Source: Caballeronia sp. GAFFF1 (GTDB taxonomy: Bacteria > Pseudomonadota > Gammaproteobacteria > Burkholderiales > Burkholderiaceae). Taken from it: DNA of 64,000 nucleotides. The notes beneath the pieces are model-generated. The model worked only from the letters and a program-made list of their open reading frames with translations, ran no database searches and had not been told where the DNA came from. Shown one piece after another: positions 1-8,212 of the stretch (positions are counted from its first letter, which is position 1; each line of letters begins with the position of its first letter). The position numbers were made by a program, and so were the translations under genes. Location: positions 1 to 64,000 of the forward strand of contig NZ_JALQEM010000032.1 of NCBI RefSeq assembly GCF_023630705.1, read 5' to 3'.

Positions 1-75
1 GCGCTGCCGTCCGACTTGCATGTGTAAGGCATGCCGCCAGCGTTCAATCTGAGCCAGGATCAAACTCTTCAGTTC
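1..75 (-). rRNA. rrs: 16S ribosomal RNA, 5' end only (partial)
   Basis: Read on the minus strand, the segment gives the universal 16S start AGAGTTTGATCCTGGCTCAG (reverse complement at 49-68), followed by a Burkholderia-type ATTGAACGCTGGCGGCATGC stretch. The mature 5' end is placed near position 75 by counting seven bases upstream of the AGAGTTTG block, as in E. coli. The gene runs off the left edge of the window, so only about 75 nt are present. Confidence 0.95.
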
Positions 76-266
76 AATGCCTGTTACTGTTTTCTATTCT
101 TCCGAATAGGTCGCTCACTCAACGTACTGACGATGATTAATCCATCCTAAGACAGATAAACCTTCCTCTGATACTTCGTGTGAGACTCTTGATACTTTTG
201 CTTGACCAGTTCCTAAGAACCAGCCGCACTCACCATCAAGCGCCCACACTTATCGGCTGTTAGTTT

Positions 267-276
267 TTAAAGAGCA
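267..276 (-). promoter_or_regulatory. boxA antitermination site in the rRNA leader
   Basis: The minus strand reads TGCTCTTTAA, matching the bacterial rrn boxA (TGCTCTTTA) recognised by NusB/S10 during rRNA antitermination. It lies about 190 nt upstream of the 16S 5' end and downstream of the promoter at 342-371. The rest of 76-341 is untranslated leader; no protein gene is supported there. Confidence 0.8.
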
Positions 277-341
277 ATTGCACAAGAATCGCTTTGCTTA
301 TTTGCTTGCTTTCTTGCGCGCCGTCATTCAACGGGAGGCGA

Positions 342-371
342 ATTATGACTGGCGCAAGACACGTAGGTCAA
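342..371 (-). promoter_or_regulatory. rRNA operon promoter (sigma-70 type)
   Basis: On the minus strand a TTGACC -35 box (366-371) and a CATAAT -10 box (342-347) are 18 bp apart. An A/T-rich UP-element-like stretch (about 373-395, AAAATAATTTGG and AAAAAGG) lies just upstream of the -35 box. Location and strand fit transcription of the 16S gene with a leader of about 260 nt. Confidence 0.7.
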
Positions 372-499
372 CCCCTTTTTCCAAATTATTTTCTGGCGAC
401 GATGAGGCACTAAAAAACGCCAGAAAAAACGCGCGCCAGTGCGTGCATTCGCATCACGATATCCGCCTGGCGCGCAGAGCCTCGATATGCTTCGCGCGC

Positions 500-844
500 T
501 CAGTTCCCGAAGAACGGCGTGCAGAAGCCCGCCGGACCGACGCAATCCGCCGCAGCAGCCGACGAGCCGCCGTGCCGCATCGACCCCGACGCGCCCGCAG
601 CCGACGGCATGCCGCCGTAGGCCTCTTGCGCATTCCGCGCGGCGACCTTGGCTTCCGCCGCCTGGATGTCCGCGGGGTAAGTCGCGTTCTCTCCCTTGGC
701 TGGCGAGAATCCCGCCCGTTCCAGCTGCACAAGTTCAGCCTTGACCTGCGCACGAGTCACCGGGCCAGTCTGATCCTGCGCGAATGCAAACGTCGGCGCG
801 ACGACAGCGGCGACCGACAAGACAACTTTAGCGATGGTATTCAT
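500..844 (-). CDS. DUF4148 domain-containing secreted protein
   Basis: A 114-residue protein with an Sec signal peptide (hydrophobic core about residues 6-20, cleavage expected after AFA around residue 22). The mature part has the TRAQVKAELVQLERAGFSPA and YPADIQAAEAKVA segments typical of DUF4148, a family of small periplasmic proteins abundant in Burkholderiaceae and of unknown function. The C-terminal third is Gly/Ser/Ala rich with two cysteines near the end. It is transcribed toward the rRNA operon and stands alone. Confidence 0.85.
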   Translation of the reverse strand: MNTIAKVVLSVAAVVAPTFAFAQDQTGPVTRAQVKAELVQLERAGFSPAKGENATYPADIQAAEAKVAARNAQEAYGGMPSAAGASGSMRHGGSSAAAADCVGPAGFCTPFFGN

Positions 845-1300
845 GGTGAGTGCAAACTCCGACGAGTAGCGTTGAAGTAGATCGCATGCGATCCGCTAAC
901 CTCGCTCGGCCCGGGTTCCAAGCATTGAGGCTTCGAATGGTTAACCGCCGCACATGCCGATCTATTCCATGGCGAGAAGGACTCGCATGCGATCTGCGTT
1001 CGCCAACCTGTTGGCTAGCGCCCAACATGTCTTCCGCTTGCAACGAGAAACGCGCGGCACAGCAGCGTGTATGCATCACGGGGCGGACTGTCATCGTCAC
1101 GAACGATCGAGGGCGTCAACGTATCACCCGCAGCGTTGAGGCTCGATATGTAGATGTACTTACTATTTTAAGCTTAGGCGTATCTACATGCGAGACACTC
1201 CGACACTACCGGCGCAACGCGCGTTACATCACCCGCGCCCGCTGATGCTGAAAACGCGCCGTTCCCAAGCCGACACGCAAAAAGTCATCGCGAAGGCCCG
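845..1300. other. Non-coding gap with short palindromes
   Basis: No convincing gene in 456 bp: open frames on both strands are Arg-rich and lack ribosome binding sites. Structures seen: a perfect 14-bp palindrome GATCGCATGCGATC (880-893), a related copy TCGCATGCGATC (983-994), and an 8-bp inverted repeat ATGTAGAT / ATCTACAT (1148-1155, 1182-1189) around an A/T-rich stretch. Confidence 0.5.
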
Positions 1301-3214
1301 TCACTCGCCAAACCGACCCTGCACGGCCTTCCGAATCTCCGCGAACGCCACCGGCTTCACCAGATGATGATCGAAGCCTGCTTCCCTCGATCGCTGCCGA
1401 TCGTTCGCCTGCCCATAGCCCGTTACCGCTAGCATCAGCGCATCCTGCGTCGTGGGACGCGAACGCATCTCCGCCGCGAGCGTGTAACCGTCCATTCCCG
1501 GCAGTCCGATATCGAGGAGGATGATCTGCGGCGCGAAGCTATCGCTTATGGCGAGCGCCGTGATCGCGTCGTGCGCGGTACGCACATCGAAGCCATCGGC
1601 TTCCAGCAACAAGGACATCGCCGTTGCGGCATCCACGCTGTCATCGACGAGCAGCACGCGCATGCCGCCGCTCACGCTCGCCGGCTCGCGCTCCACAGCA
1701 CGCGGCGCGATTTCCGCCCCCTTCGCGAGCGGCAGCCATACGACGAACTCGCTGCCCTGATGCGGCCCGGCGGAATGAGCGTCGATACGCCCGCCCTGCA
1801 ATTCGACGAGCGTCTTTGCCAGCGGCAAGCCGATGCCGAGCCCGCCTTCCGAGCGTTCGAGCGATGTCTCCGACTGCACGAACAGATCGAAGATATGCGG
1901 CAGCATGTCCGCCGCAATGCCGATGCCCTTGTCGCGCACGGTGATGCGCACTTCGTCGCCGACCTGCTCGGTCTCAATGGCGACCTCGCCTTCCTCGACG
2001 CTGTATTTCGACGCGTTCGACAGCAGATTGCCGAACACCTGCGCAATCCGCACGCTGTCGCCAATGATGAAGAGCGGCGCGTCCGAAAGCTTGGTCGTGA
2101 GCCGGTGGCGCTTCCTGTCGAGCGCGGGCTGCGCCGTTTCGACGGCCGCTTCCACCGCCGCCGCGATATCCACCACTTCACGCCGCAGCGTGATCTTGCC
2201 CTGCGTGATGCGCGCGACGTCGAGCAGATCGTCGACGAGACGGCTCAGATGCCGCACCTGCCGGTCGATGATCGAGCGCACCGTCGAGAAATTCTGCGCC
2301 GAGGGCGCGCGTTCGGGGTCGAGCAGGTCCACGGCATTGCGAATCGGCGCGAGCGGATTGCGCAGCTCGTGCGCGAGCATCGCGAGGAACTCGTCTTTGC
2401 GGCGGTCAGCATCGCGTAACAGCATCTCTGCGGCCTTGCGCTCCGAGATGTCGTTGACGATGCCCGCAATACGCGCCGGTCGCCCCTGCGCATCGCGCAC
2501 GAGCGACGCACGCTCGGACACCCAGCGCGGTTCGCCATGCGCGCGCGGAATGCGATATTCGACCTGATACGGCGCGCCGCTCGCGAGCAACTGGCGGTAC
2601 GCCGCCGCGACATGCTCACGATCCAGCGGATGAATCTCGCCCGACCAGTGATCCGGGCCGGGCTCAGGAGTCGGCGCTCCATCGCCGGAATTCCACAGCC
2701 GCGCGTAGGCGGGGCTCACATAAAGCAGGCGATTCGCGGCGGGATCGAGCATCCAGAAGACGTCGTCGATGTTATCCGCAAGCTGGCGAAACCGCTCCTC
2801 GCTCTCGCGCAACGCATTTTCCGCGAGCCGCACGCGCAGCAGCGCGCGCACGTGCGCGATCAGTTCGGCAGGCTCGACCGGTTCGGTCAGATAGCTGTCC
2901 GCGCCGCCTTCCAGACCGCGAATGCGATCCATGCTATGCACCGCCGCCGCCGACGTTTGCAGCACGAGCGTTCCCGCCGTTTCCGCCGATGCCTTGATCT
3001 GCCGACACACTTCGAGGCCGTTGATATCGGGCAGCTTCACGTCGAGCAGCACGAGATCCGGCGATTCCGCGCGCACGCGCTCCAGCGCGGCAGTGCCGGT
3101 TCCCGCCTCGATCACGTTGAATCCGGCACGCGACAGAATGCGCGTCTTCGCGTAGCGCGCGCCGTCGTTGTCGTCGACGTTGAGGATCAGCACCTCCGTC
3201 CAGTCGCTTTTCAT
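1301..3214 (-). CDS. Hybrid histidine kinase (REC-PAS-HisKA-HATPase-REC)
   Basis: A 637-residue soluble protein. Order: N-terminal receiver (about 8-125, phospho-acceptor Asp in LVLLDVKLPD), PAS fold with PAC segment (about 145-265), HisKA with the H box MLAHELRNPL, HATPase (GIGIGLPLAKTLVE G2 box), and a C-terminal receiver (about 515-630, Asp in IILLDIGLPG). There is no transmembrane segment, so input is probably cytoplasmic. The ATG at 3214 overlaps the stop of the kinase gene before it (ATGA), so the two are translationally coupled. Last gene of the stressosome operon; it probably relays RsbT/phosphatase output into a phosphorelay. Target unknown. Confidence 0.88.
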   Translation of the reverse strand: MKSDWTEVLILNVDDNDGARYAKTRILSRAGFNVIEAGTGTAALERVRAESPDLVLLDVKLPDINGLEVCRQIKASAETAGTLVLQTSAAAVHSMDRIRGLEGGADSYLTEPVEPAELIAHVRALLRVRLAENALRESEERFRQLADNIDDVFWMLDPAANRLLYVSPAYARLWNSGDGAPTPEPGPDHWSGEIHPLDREHVAAAYRQLLASGAPYQVEYRIPRAHGEPRWVSERASLVRDAQGRPARIAGIVNDISERKAAEMLLRDADRRKDEFLAMLAHELRNPLAPIRNAVDLLDPERAPSAQNFSTVRSIIDRQVRHLSRLVDDLLDVARITQGKITLRREVVDIAAAVEAAVETAQPALDRKRHRLTTKLSDAPLFIIGDSVRIAQVFGNLLSNASKYSVEEGEVAIETEQVGDEVRITVRDKGIGIAADMLPHIFDLFVQSETSLERSEGGLGIGLPLAKTLVELQGGRIDAHSAGPHQGSEFVVWLPLAKGAEIAPRAVEREPASVSGGMRVLLVDDSVDAATAMSLLLEADGFDVRTAHDAITALAISDSFAPQIILLDIGLPGMDGYTLAAEMRSRPTTQDALMLAVTGYGQANDRQRSREAGFDHHLVKPVAFAEIRKAVQGRFGE

Positions 3215-4968
3215 GTCGCCAGCCCTTCTTCCCCGCGACGCAAGCCCTCCATCGCCTTCGACACCATGTCCAGCACGCCGGCCAGTTCTCCGCCGGAGAT
3301 CGGCTTCTGGATGAATGCCGCCGCGCCGAGCGCTTCCGCCTCGTTGCGGTCCTCGGCCTCGCCGAGCACGACGACCGGTACATTGCGCGTCGCCGCCTGC
3401 GCGCGCAATGCGGCGAGCCAGATCCACGCTTCGGACGCCGCGGGCCGCACCGCGAGCAGCAGCGCGGCCGGCGGCGTGCGCGCGAGCGCGCGGCTCGCTT
3501 CGTCGAGCGTCGCGGCGCTTACCGTGCGATACGGCGAAGCCTTGAGCGCGGCTTCGCAATCCAGCCGCTCGATCGGGTTGCTGGCGACGACGAGCACCAT
3601 CGGACGCGCGTCGCCAATCGCGGCTTGGCCGCTTTCCGGTGCGCCGTATTCGGCCGGTATCGTCGCAATGAAGGTGGAGCCGCGTCCGAGCTCGCTCTCG
3701 AGGGAAACATCGCCGCCGAGAAGCTTGCAGAGCTTCCTGCACAGCGGCAGGCCCAGTCCCGTGCCCTTCACGTATTGCTGAAGCCGGTTCTCGACCTGTC
3801 CGAATTCTTCGAAGACGACGTGCTGATGCTCGGGCGCGATGCCGATGCCCGTGTCCTTCACCGCGAAGGTGATGAGGCGCCGCACTTCGTCATAGCTTGC
3901 CGACACGCGCACTTCGCCGCGCTCGGTGAACTTCAGCGCGTTCGACACGAAGTTGCGCAGCACTTGCGCGACCTTGGCTTCGTCGGTGTGAATGGGCGGA
4001 AGCCCCTCGCACGATTCGAAGATGAGTTCCACCGCGCCGCCTGGCGTGAGCGGGCGCAGCATGCCGCGCAGCGCGGAAAAGAGCGTATCGACTTCGAATT
4101 CCGTGGCGCGCACTTCGATCTTCCCGGCTTCGATCTTCGCGAGGTCGAGCAGATCGTCGACCGTTTCGGAGAGATCTTCCGCCGCTTTGCGAATGAAGCG
4201 CACCTGCTTTTCCTGCTCTTCCGTCAACTCGCCGTCGATACGTTCGAGCAGCAGCTTGGACAGCGCGCGAATCGACGAAAGCGGCGTGCGGAATTCGTGG
4301 CTCATGTTCGACAGGAAGCGCGACTTCGACTCATCCGCGCGCCGCAGATGATCCGCGCGCGCGTCGAGCTCGGCGTACAGCGCGACGACGCCGCGATTCG
4401 TGTCTTCGAGCTCGCGCGTGAGGCGCGTCAGTTCTTCCTGGCGCTCCCGCAAGTCGGCGAGCGCGCCGATCAGCTCGCGGTTCTGACGCGCGAGTTCCGC
4501 AGTCGAGTCTTCGCTGTCCTGCTGCGAGAGCGTGGCGGATATGGCCTGCACCGCGCCGGCATCGACAGGCGTGTTATCGGGCAGCGTCTTCGCGAGCGAA
4601 ATGGCCGTGCCGCCGCCGGCTTCGTCGGCGATCGCGCACTGGTCCATCAAACGCTGCGCGGCGAGCAGGCCGAGCGCGGCTTGCGAATCGTCGTTCTTCA
4701 TGGCGCGAAGCCGCTCGCCCGCGCCCACGCACGCCAGAAAGCGCACGACGAAGCGCGGCGGATACGTCGCGTCGTCGACGACGAAATCCGCCCGCGCCCG
4801 CGCGCCGGCGGTGAGCACCGTGCGCGCCGCTTCGAGCACCGAGGTCGAAATGCGCGTCTGGTCCTGCGCGGAAAAGCCGAGCGCGGCGCTCGCGTCGCGC
4901 GCCTTGCGGCGAGCCGCGACAATGTCGTGCTCGCCGTCGATCTGCATCGAGTAGAGCGGAAGCGTCAT
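3211..4968 (-). CDS. Hybrid sensor kinase with RsbT-like N-terminus and degenerate receiver
   Basis: A 585-residue soluble kinase. Residues about 1-135 resemble an anti-sigma/RsbT-type ATPase fold (VAARRKARDASAALGFSAQD start). A coiled-coil-like linker follows (about 170-235), then HisKA with NMSHEFRTPLSSIRALSKLL, and a HATPase (VKDTGIGIAPEH, GTGLGLPLCRKL). The C-terminal ~120 residues have a receiver fold (MVLVVASNP start, FIQKPIS end) but the phospho-acceptor position reads LLLAVRP with no Asp. The start at 4968 forms an ATGA overlap with the phosphatase gene; the stop overlaps the next kinase. Conserved companion of stressosome genes; signal unknown. Confidence 0.85.
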   Translation of the reverse strand: MTLPLYSMQIDGEHDIVAARRKARDASAALGFSAQDQTRISTSVLEAARTVLTAGARARADFVVDDATYPPRFVVRFLACVGAGERLRAMKNDDSQAALGLLAAQRLMDQCAIADEAGGGTAISLAKTLPDNTPVDAGAVQAISATLSQQDSEDSTAELARQNRELIGALADLRERQEELTRLTRELEDTNRGVVALYAELDARADHLRRADESKSRFLSNMSHEFRTPLSSIRALSKLLLERIDGELTEEQEKQVRFIRKAAEDLSETVDDLLDLAKIEAGKIEVRATEFEVDTLFSALRGMLRPLTPGGAVELIFESCEGLPPIHTDEAKVAQVLRNFVSNALKFTERGEVRVSASYDEVRRLITFAVKDTGIGIAPEHQHVVFEEFGQVENRLQQYVKGTGLGLPLCRKLCKLLGGDVSLESELGRGSTFIATIPAEYGAPESGQAAIGDARPMVLVVASNPIERLDCEAALKASPYRTVSAATLDEASRALARTPPAALLLAVRPAASEAWIWLAALRAQAATRNVPVVVLGEAEDRNEAEALGAAAFIQKPISGGELAGVLDMVSKAMEGLRRGEEGLAT

Positions 4969-6014
4969 CACGCGCTCCCGGCCGCGCGGGCGACGAACAC
5001 GGTGACGTCGTCGCGGCCACGCGAAAAATCGCGGTACAGCACCGCCGCGACGAGCGCCGGATGCCGTGCGCTCAGGCCCGGATAGCGCGCGAGATCCCAG
5101 CGCGAACCGATTCCATCCGAATGCAGCACGACGAGCGCGTTCGGCGAATACGGCACGTCGAATTGCTGCACGCGTCGCGCCCCGTGCCCGACGATGCCAC
5201 TGTGCGACACCAGATGCCGGTGCGAATCCTCCGTCCACACGCTCGCCGCGATATTGCCGATGCCGGTGAACGCGACCTTCGCGCCGCTCGCCGACGCGGC
5301 GCTCGCCAGCACCGGCATGCGCGCGATGCCGACCGCCGCTCCGCGCGTCGGGCGCAACGCATCGTTCGCGATCTCCATGATGCGTTCGAGCGGCGCCTCG
5401 CCGTGGCAGCCGAGCACGCGCGCCGCTTCGACCGCCGCGACGTTCGCGAGCGGCCCGTGACCGAGGCCGTCCGCGACGAGCACCGTGAAGCCGTTCTCGC
5501 CCACGCTACAGGACCACGCGTCGCCGCTAACCGTCTCGCTCGGAAGCGGCAGGTTCACCACGCCGTAGGTGACGCGCGCTGCACCGGTGGACTCGGCGGC
5601 AGGCGCGGCCGCGCGGTTCCAGCAGACGACGCGCATGACCGTGCCCTGTTGCGGCATGCTCCAGATATCGAGCTCGCCGGAGAGACGCCGGATCGCGCCC
5701 ATGCCGTTGCCGGGGCTGCCGGCTGTCGTGTAACCGTCCTCGAAGCAGCGGTAAAGATCGTGGATGCCGGGGCCGCTATCGACCGACAGGATCTCGATGC
5801 CGTAACGCTCGCCTGCGTCCAGCAGCGGACGCACGAGCAGTTCGCCGTGGCCTGCGTGCTTGAGAAGATTCGTACCGCATTCGGTGACGACAATCGCGAG
5901 CTCGCCCGCGACTGTCTCGTTGAAACCGAGCCCGCGCGCCAGTTCGCCGATCGAGCGTCGCGCGAAGGCAATCTGGCTTGCCTCCGCGATCTCGTGGCGC
6001 TGTTGCGCGGCCAT
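4968..6014 (-). CDS. RsbT-like ATPase fused to SpoIIE/RsbX-type PP2C phosphatase
   Basis: About 348 residues. The N-terminal half is a GHKL anti-sigma ATPase of RsbT type (IVVTECGTNLLKHAG N box; SVDSGPGIHD and GNGMGAIRRL G boxes). The C-terminal half is a PP2C-like SpoIIE phosphatase (TVLVADGLGHGPLANVAA, VVLHSDGIGSRWD, GRDDVTVFVAR with metal-binding Asp residues). In stressosome systems RsbX dephosphorylates RsbR/RsbS and resets the complex. The ATG at 6014 is preferred because AAGGA lies just upstream and follows the rsbT stop (6023); an upstream ATG at 6038 overlaps rsbT and has no clear binding site. Confidence 0.85.
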   Translation of the reverse strand: MAAQQRHEIAEASQIAFARRSIGELARGLGFNETVAGELAIVVTECGTNLLKHAGHGELLVRPLLDAGERYGIEILSVDSGPGIHDLYRCFEDGYTTAGSPGNGMGAIRRLSGELDIWSMPQQGTVMRVVCWNRAAAPAAESTGAARVTYGVVNLPLPSETVSGDAWSCSVGENGFTVLVADGLGHGPLANVAAVEAARVLGCHGEAPLERIMEIANDALRPTRGAAVGIARMPVLASAASASGAKVAFTGIGNIAASVWTEDSHRHLVSHSGIVGHGARRVQQFDVPYSPNALVVLHSDGIGSRWDLARYPGLSARHPALVAAVLYRDFSRGRDDVTVFVARAAGSA

Positions 6015-6022
6015 CGATTCCT

Positions 6023-6463
6023 TCAGAACGGTTTCCATTTCGTGATCGAGACGTGCGTACCTTCACCCGGCGCAGAGCGGATATCGAACTCGTCGCACAG
6101 GCGTTTGGCGCCGCCGAGACCCAGCCCCAGCCCGCTGCCGGACGTGTAGCCGTCCGAGAGCGCGCGGGCGATATCGGGAATGCCGGGCCCGTTGTCGACG
6201 AATTCGAGTTTGAGGCCACGGCGGCCATTGCGCTCGACGATCGTGCAATGCACGTCGCCGCCGCCACCGTAGATGAGCGTGTTGCGTGCCAGTTCGCTCG
6301 CCGCCGTCACGAACTTGGTCTGATCGATGAGGGACAAACCCTGCGCCACCGCCTTCTCGCGCACGAACTGGCGCAGCCGTACGATCTGCTCGTCCGAGCG
6401 GATCGGCAGCGTCTCGGCCGGTGAAGAGGCAGCGCGCGCTGCCGAGGAATCGAAGGTGATCAT
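6023..6463 (-). CDS. rsbT: RsbT, stressosome serine/threonine kinase
   Basis: 146 residues with a single GHKL ATPase domain: N box (AASELARNTLIYGGGG), G1 box DNGPGIPD, and a Gly-rich G2 box (GSGLGLGLGGAKRL). RsbT phosphorylates the STAS proteins RsbR and RsbS, is released from the stressosome under stress, and then activates a downstream partner. The ATG at 6463 gives the family's usual length. It lies 22 bp after rsbS and 8 bp before the phosphatase gene, in the order R-S-T-X known from other bacteria. The usual Gram-positive target (RsbU/SigB) is not in the window. Confidence 0.9.
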   Translation of the reverse strand: MITFDSSAARAASSPAETLPIRSDEQIVRLRQFVREKAVAQGLSLIDQTKFVTAASELARNTLIYGGGGDVHCTIVERNGRRGLKLEFVDNGPGIPDIARALSDGYTSGSGLGLGLGGAKRLCDEFDIRSAPGEGTHVSITKWKPF

Positions 6464-6485
6464 GGAATGGTTCGCTTGGCGGCCG

Positions 6486-6845
6486 TCAGACCGCGCCGCC
6501 CCCGGTAAGCAGCGCCATGCCTTTTTCCACATTGAGCGCCGTGCGCACGCCCGAGAGCGTGAGCCCGAGTTCCACGAGCGTGATCGCGACCGACGGCTGC
6601 ATGCCGACGACGACCGTCTGCGCATCGAGCACGCGCGCCATCGCCGCCGTGTTGCCGATCATCCTGCCGATAAACGAATCCACCACGTCGAGCGACGAGA
6701 TGTCGATCAGCACGCCGTTCGCGCCGTCTTTGACGATGCGACTCGTCAGATCGTCCTGCAGCGCGAGCGCGAGGCGGTCGTGCATGTCCACTTGAATGGT
6801 GACGAGCAGCAGCTTGCCCATCGTGAGAATTGGAATGCGATCCAT
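6486..6845 (-). CDS. rsbS: RsbS, stressosome scaffold STAS protein
   Basis: 119 residues forming one STAS domain (GVLIDISSLDVVDSFIGRMI). Ser57 in the VVDSF motif corresponds to the serine of RsbS that RsbT phosphorylates. RsbS and RsbR co-assemble into the large stressosome particle that holds RsbT. It starts 54 bp after rsbR and is followed by rsbT after 22 bp. Confidence 0.92.
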   Translation of the reverse strand: MDRIPILTMGKLLLVTIQVDMHDRLALALQDDLTSRIVKDGANGVLIDISSLDVVDSFIGRMIGNTAAMARVLDAQTVVVGMQPSVAITLVELGLTLSGVRTALNVEKGMALLTGGGAV

Positions 6846-6899
6846 CGCTTGGGGGCCCTGTTCAGTCGCGTTGCATGCGGTTGTCGACCTCGCGCGCCG

Positions 6900-7817
6900 T
6901 CATTCCGGCAGCGACGAATCGTGCAAGCCGCCCGCGCCGTTGCGCATGGCGTTTTCCTGCGCGCCCGCCGCCGTCACGGACTTGCCGGTGCGCTGCAGCG
7001 CGACGATGAACGCCGCCGCGAGCGACGCTTTCGTCGTCACGTTCGAGAGGTTCACGCCCAGATGCACGATGGTCTGCGCGATCTGCGGACGAATGCCGCT
7101 GATGATGCAGTCCGCGCCCATGAGCCGCGCCGCTGCGACCGTCTTGAGCAGATGCTGCGCGACGAGCGTGTCGACGGTCGGCACGCCAGTAATGTCGATG
7201 ATCGCGATGGCCGCGCCGGTTTCCACGATCTTTTGCAGCAGGTTCTCCATCACGACTTGCGTGCGCGCCGAGTCCAGCGTGCCGATGAGCGGCAGCGCGA
7301 GTATGCCGTCCCACAGCTGCACAACCGGCGTCGACAGTTCGAGCAGTTCTTGCTGCTGGCGCACGATTACTTGCTCGCGGCTCGCCTGGAACACTTCGGT
7401 GGTGTAGAGGCCGAGTTCATCGAACAGCGAGCTGACAGTCCACGTGAGATCCGCGAGCGCAACCGGGTCGCTTGCGAGTTGCTGACGCAGACGCGCCACG
7501 AGCGGTTGCTTAAGCGAGAAGACGAACATTGCCGTTTCGACCGGCGAAAAGCCCTGACGGGCGCGCTGCCCCGACATATCCGCGAGAAACGCGCGCACTT
7601 CCTGCCAGTGCGATGCCTTGAAATCGACGCGATCCGACGCCCCGAGCGCCGCCAGCAACAAGGAGACGAACTGTCCGAACTGATTGCGCAACTCCGCTTC
7701 CCCGACCAGTCCGCGCCGCGATGCGATGGCATGCTGCTGCGTGATCCATTCGGCGAGCAAGTCCGCCTGGTTCGAAGTAAAGAGTTGGGCGAGTCGCGTT
7801 CCGCCGACCATTTCCAT
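6900..7817 (-). CDS. rsbR: RsbR-type stressosome sensor (N-terminal sensor plus STAS)
   Basis: 305 residues. The N-terminal ~155 residues are helical and resemble RsbRD-type sensor domains (WITQQ motif near the start). The C-terminal STAS domain (about 170-285) keeps both phospho-acceptor threonines of RsbR: Thr217 in GVPTVDTLVA and Thr249 in GIRPQIAQTI. No cofactor-binding domain is obvious, so the signal is unknown. First gene of a six-gene minus-strand operon ending at 1301. Confidence 0.9.
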   Translation of the reverse strand: MEMVGGTRLAQLFTSNQADLLAEWITQQHAIASRRGLVGEAELRNQFGQFVSLLLAALGASDRVDFKASHWQEVRAFLADMSGQRARQGFSPVETAMFVFSLKQPLVARLRQQLASDPVALADLTWTVSSLFDELGLYTTEVFQASREQVIVRQQQELLELSTPVVQLWDGILALPLIGTLDSARTQVVMENLLQKIVETGAAIAIIDITGVPTVDTLVAQHLLKTVAAARLMGADCIISGIRPQIAQTIVHLGVNLSNVTTKASLAAAFIVALQRTGKSVTAAGAQENAMRNGAGGLHDSSLPE

Positions 7818-8212
7818 GCCGAGATCCCTGTGCGAATGATGATTTTTTTTTGGGCGCCAAAGCCCCGGATGTCGCCGTTATTTGCGTTGAAAGCATCGGC
7901 CGCGAATCCGCGCCCGTCCCCGCGCAACGCAAAGGCGCTCGGAATGTAGCACGTCATCTTGAAAATCGACAGTGCGCTCGGCCTTGATTTACAAGACTTA
8001 ACGCGATTCGTGCGAAGAATGCTCGCGCGTTATTTAGGGATCGGGAAAATGTGCCGGGCGTTCGTTAGCGGCTGGACAAAAGACGGTCATATGTCCCTGA
8101 GCATTTCGCTGGATGTGCGATGCCGCTTATAGCGACGCGAATATTTTTTTGCGCGTCAGCGGGTGCAATACTCGGTCGCACCACGCGATTCACCCTGCCG
8201 CCCGGAGCGCAC
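7818..8212. other. Divergent intergenic region between rsbR and the purine permease
   Basis: 395 bp with no supported gene. It must hold the promoters of the stressosome operon (leftward) and the permease (rightward). It is locally A/T richer (poly-T tract near 7846, GAATATTTTTTT near 8138), but no -35/-10 pair stood out enough to annotate. No purine riboswitch-like conserved core was seen. Confidence 0.45.

Noticed and set aside
850..1245. 131-codon plus-strand frame in the gap before the kinase operon
   Set aside because: No ribosome binding site, Arg/Thr-rich with no domain, and overlapped by an equally poor minus-strand frame.
3625..5085. 486-codon plus-strand frame opposite the kinase genes
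   Set aside because: Mirror frame of GC-rich genes with clear domains on the minus strand; its Arg/His/Ala-rich product has no family.
6327..7949. 540-codon plus-strand frame opposite rsbR/rsbS/rsbT
   Set aside because: Same reason: antisense shadow of three recognised stressosome genes.
7818..8212. Purine riboswitch upstream of the nucleobase permease
   Set aside because: No conserved purine-aptamer core or expression-platform hairpin was seen in the 395-bp gap.
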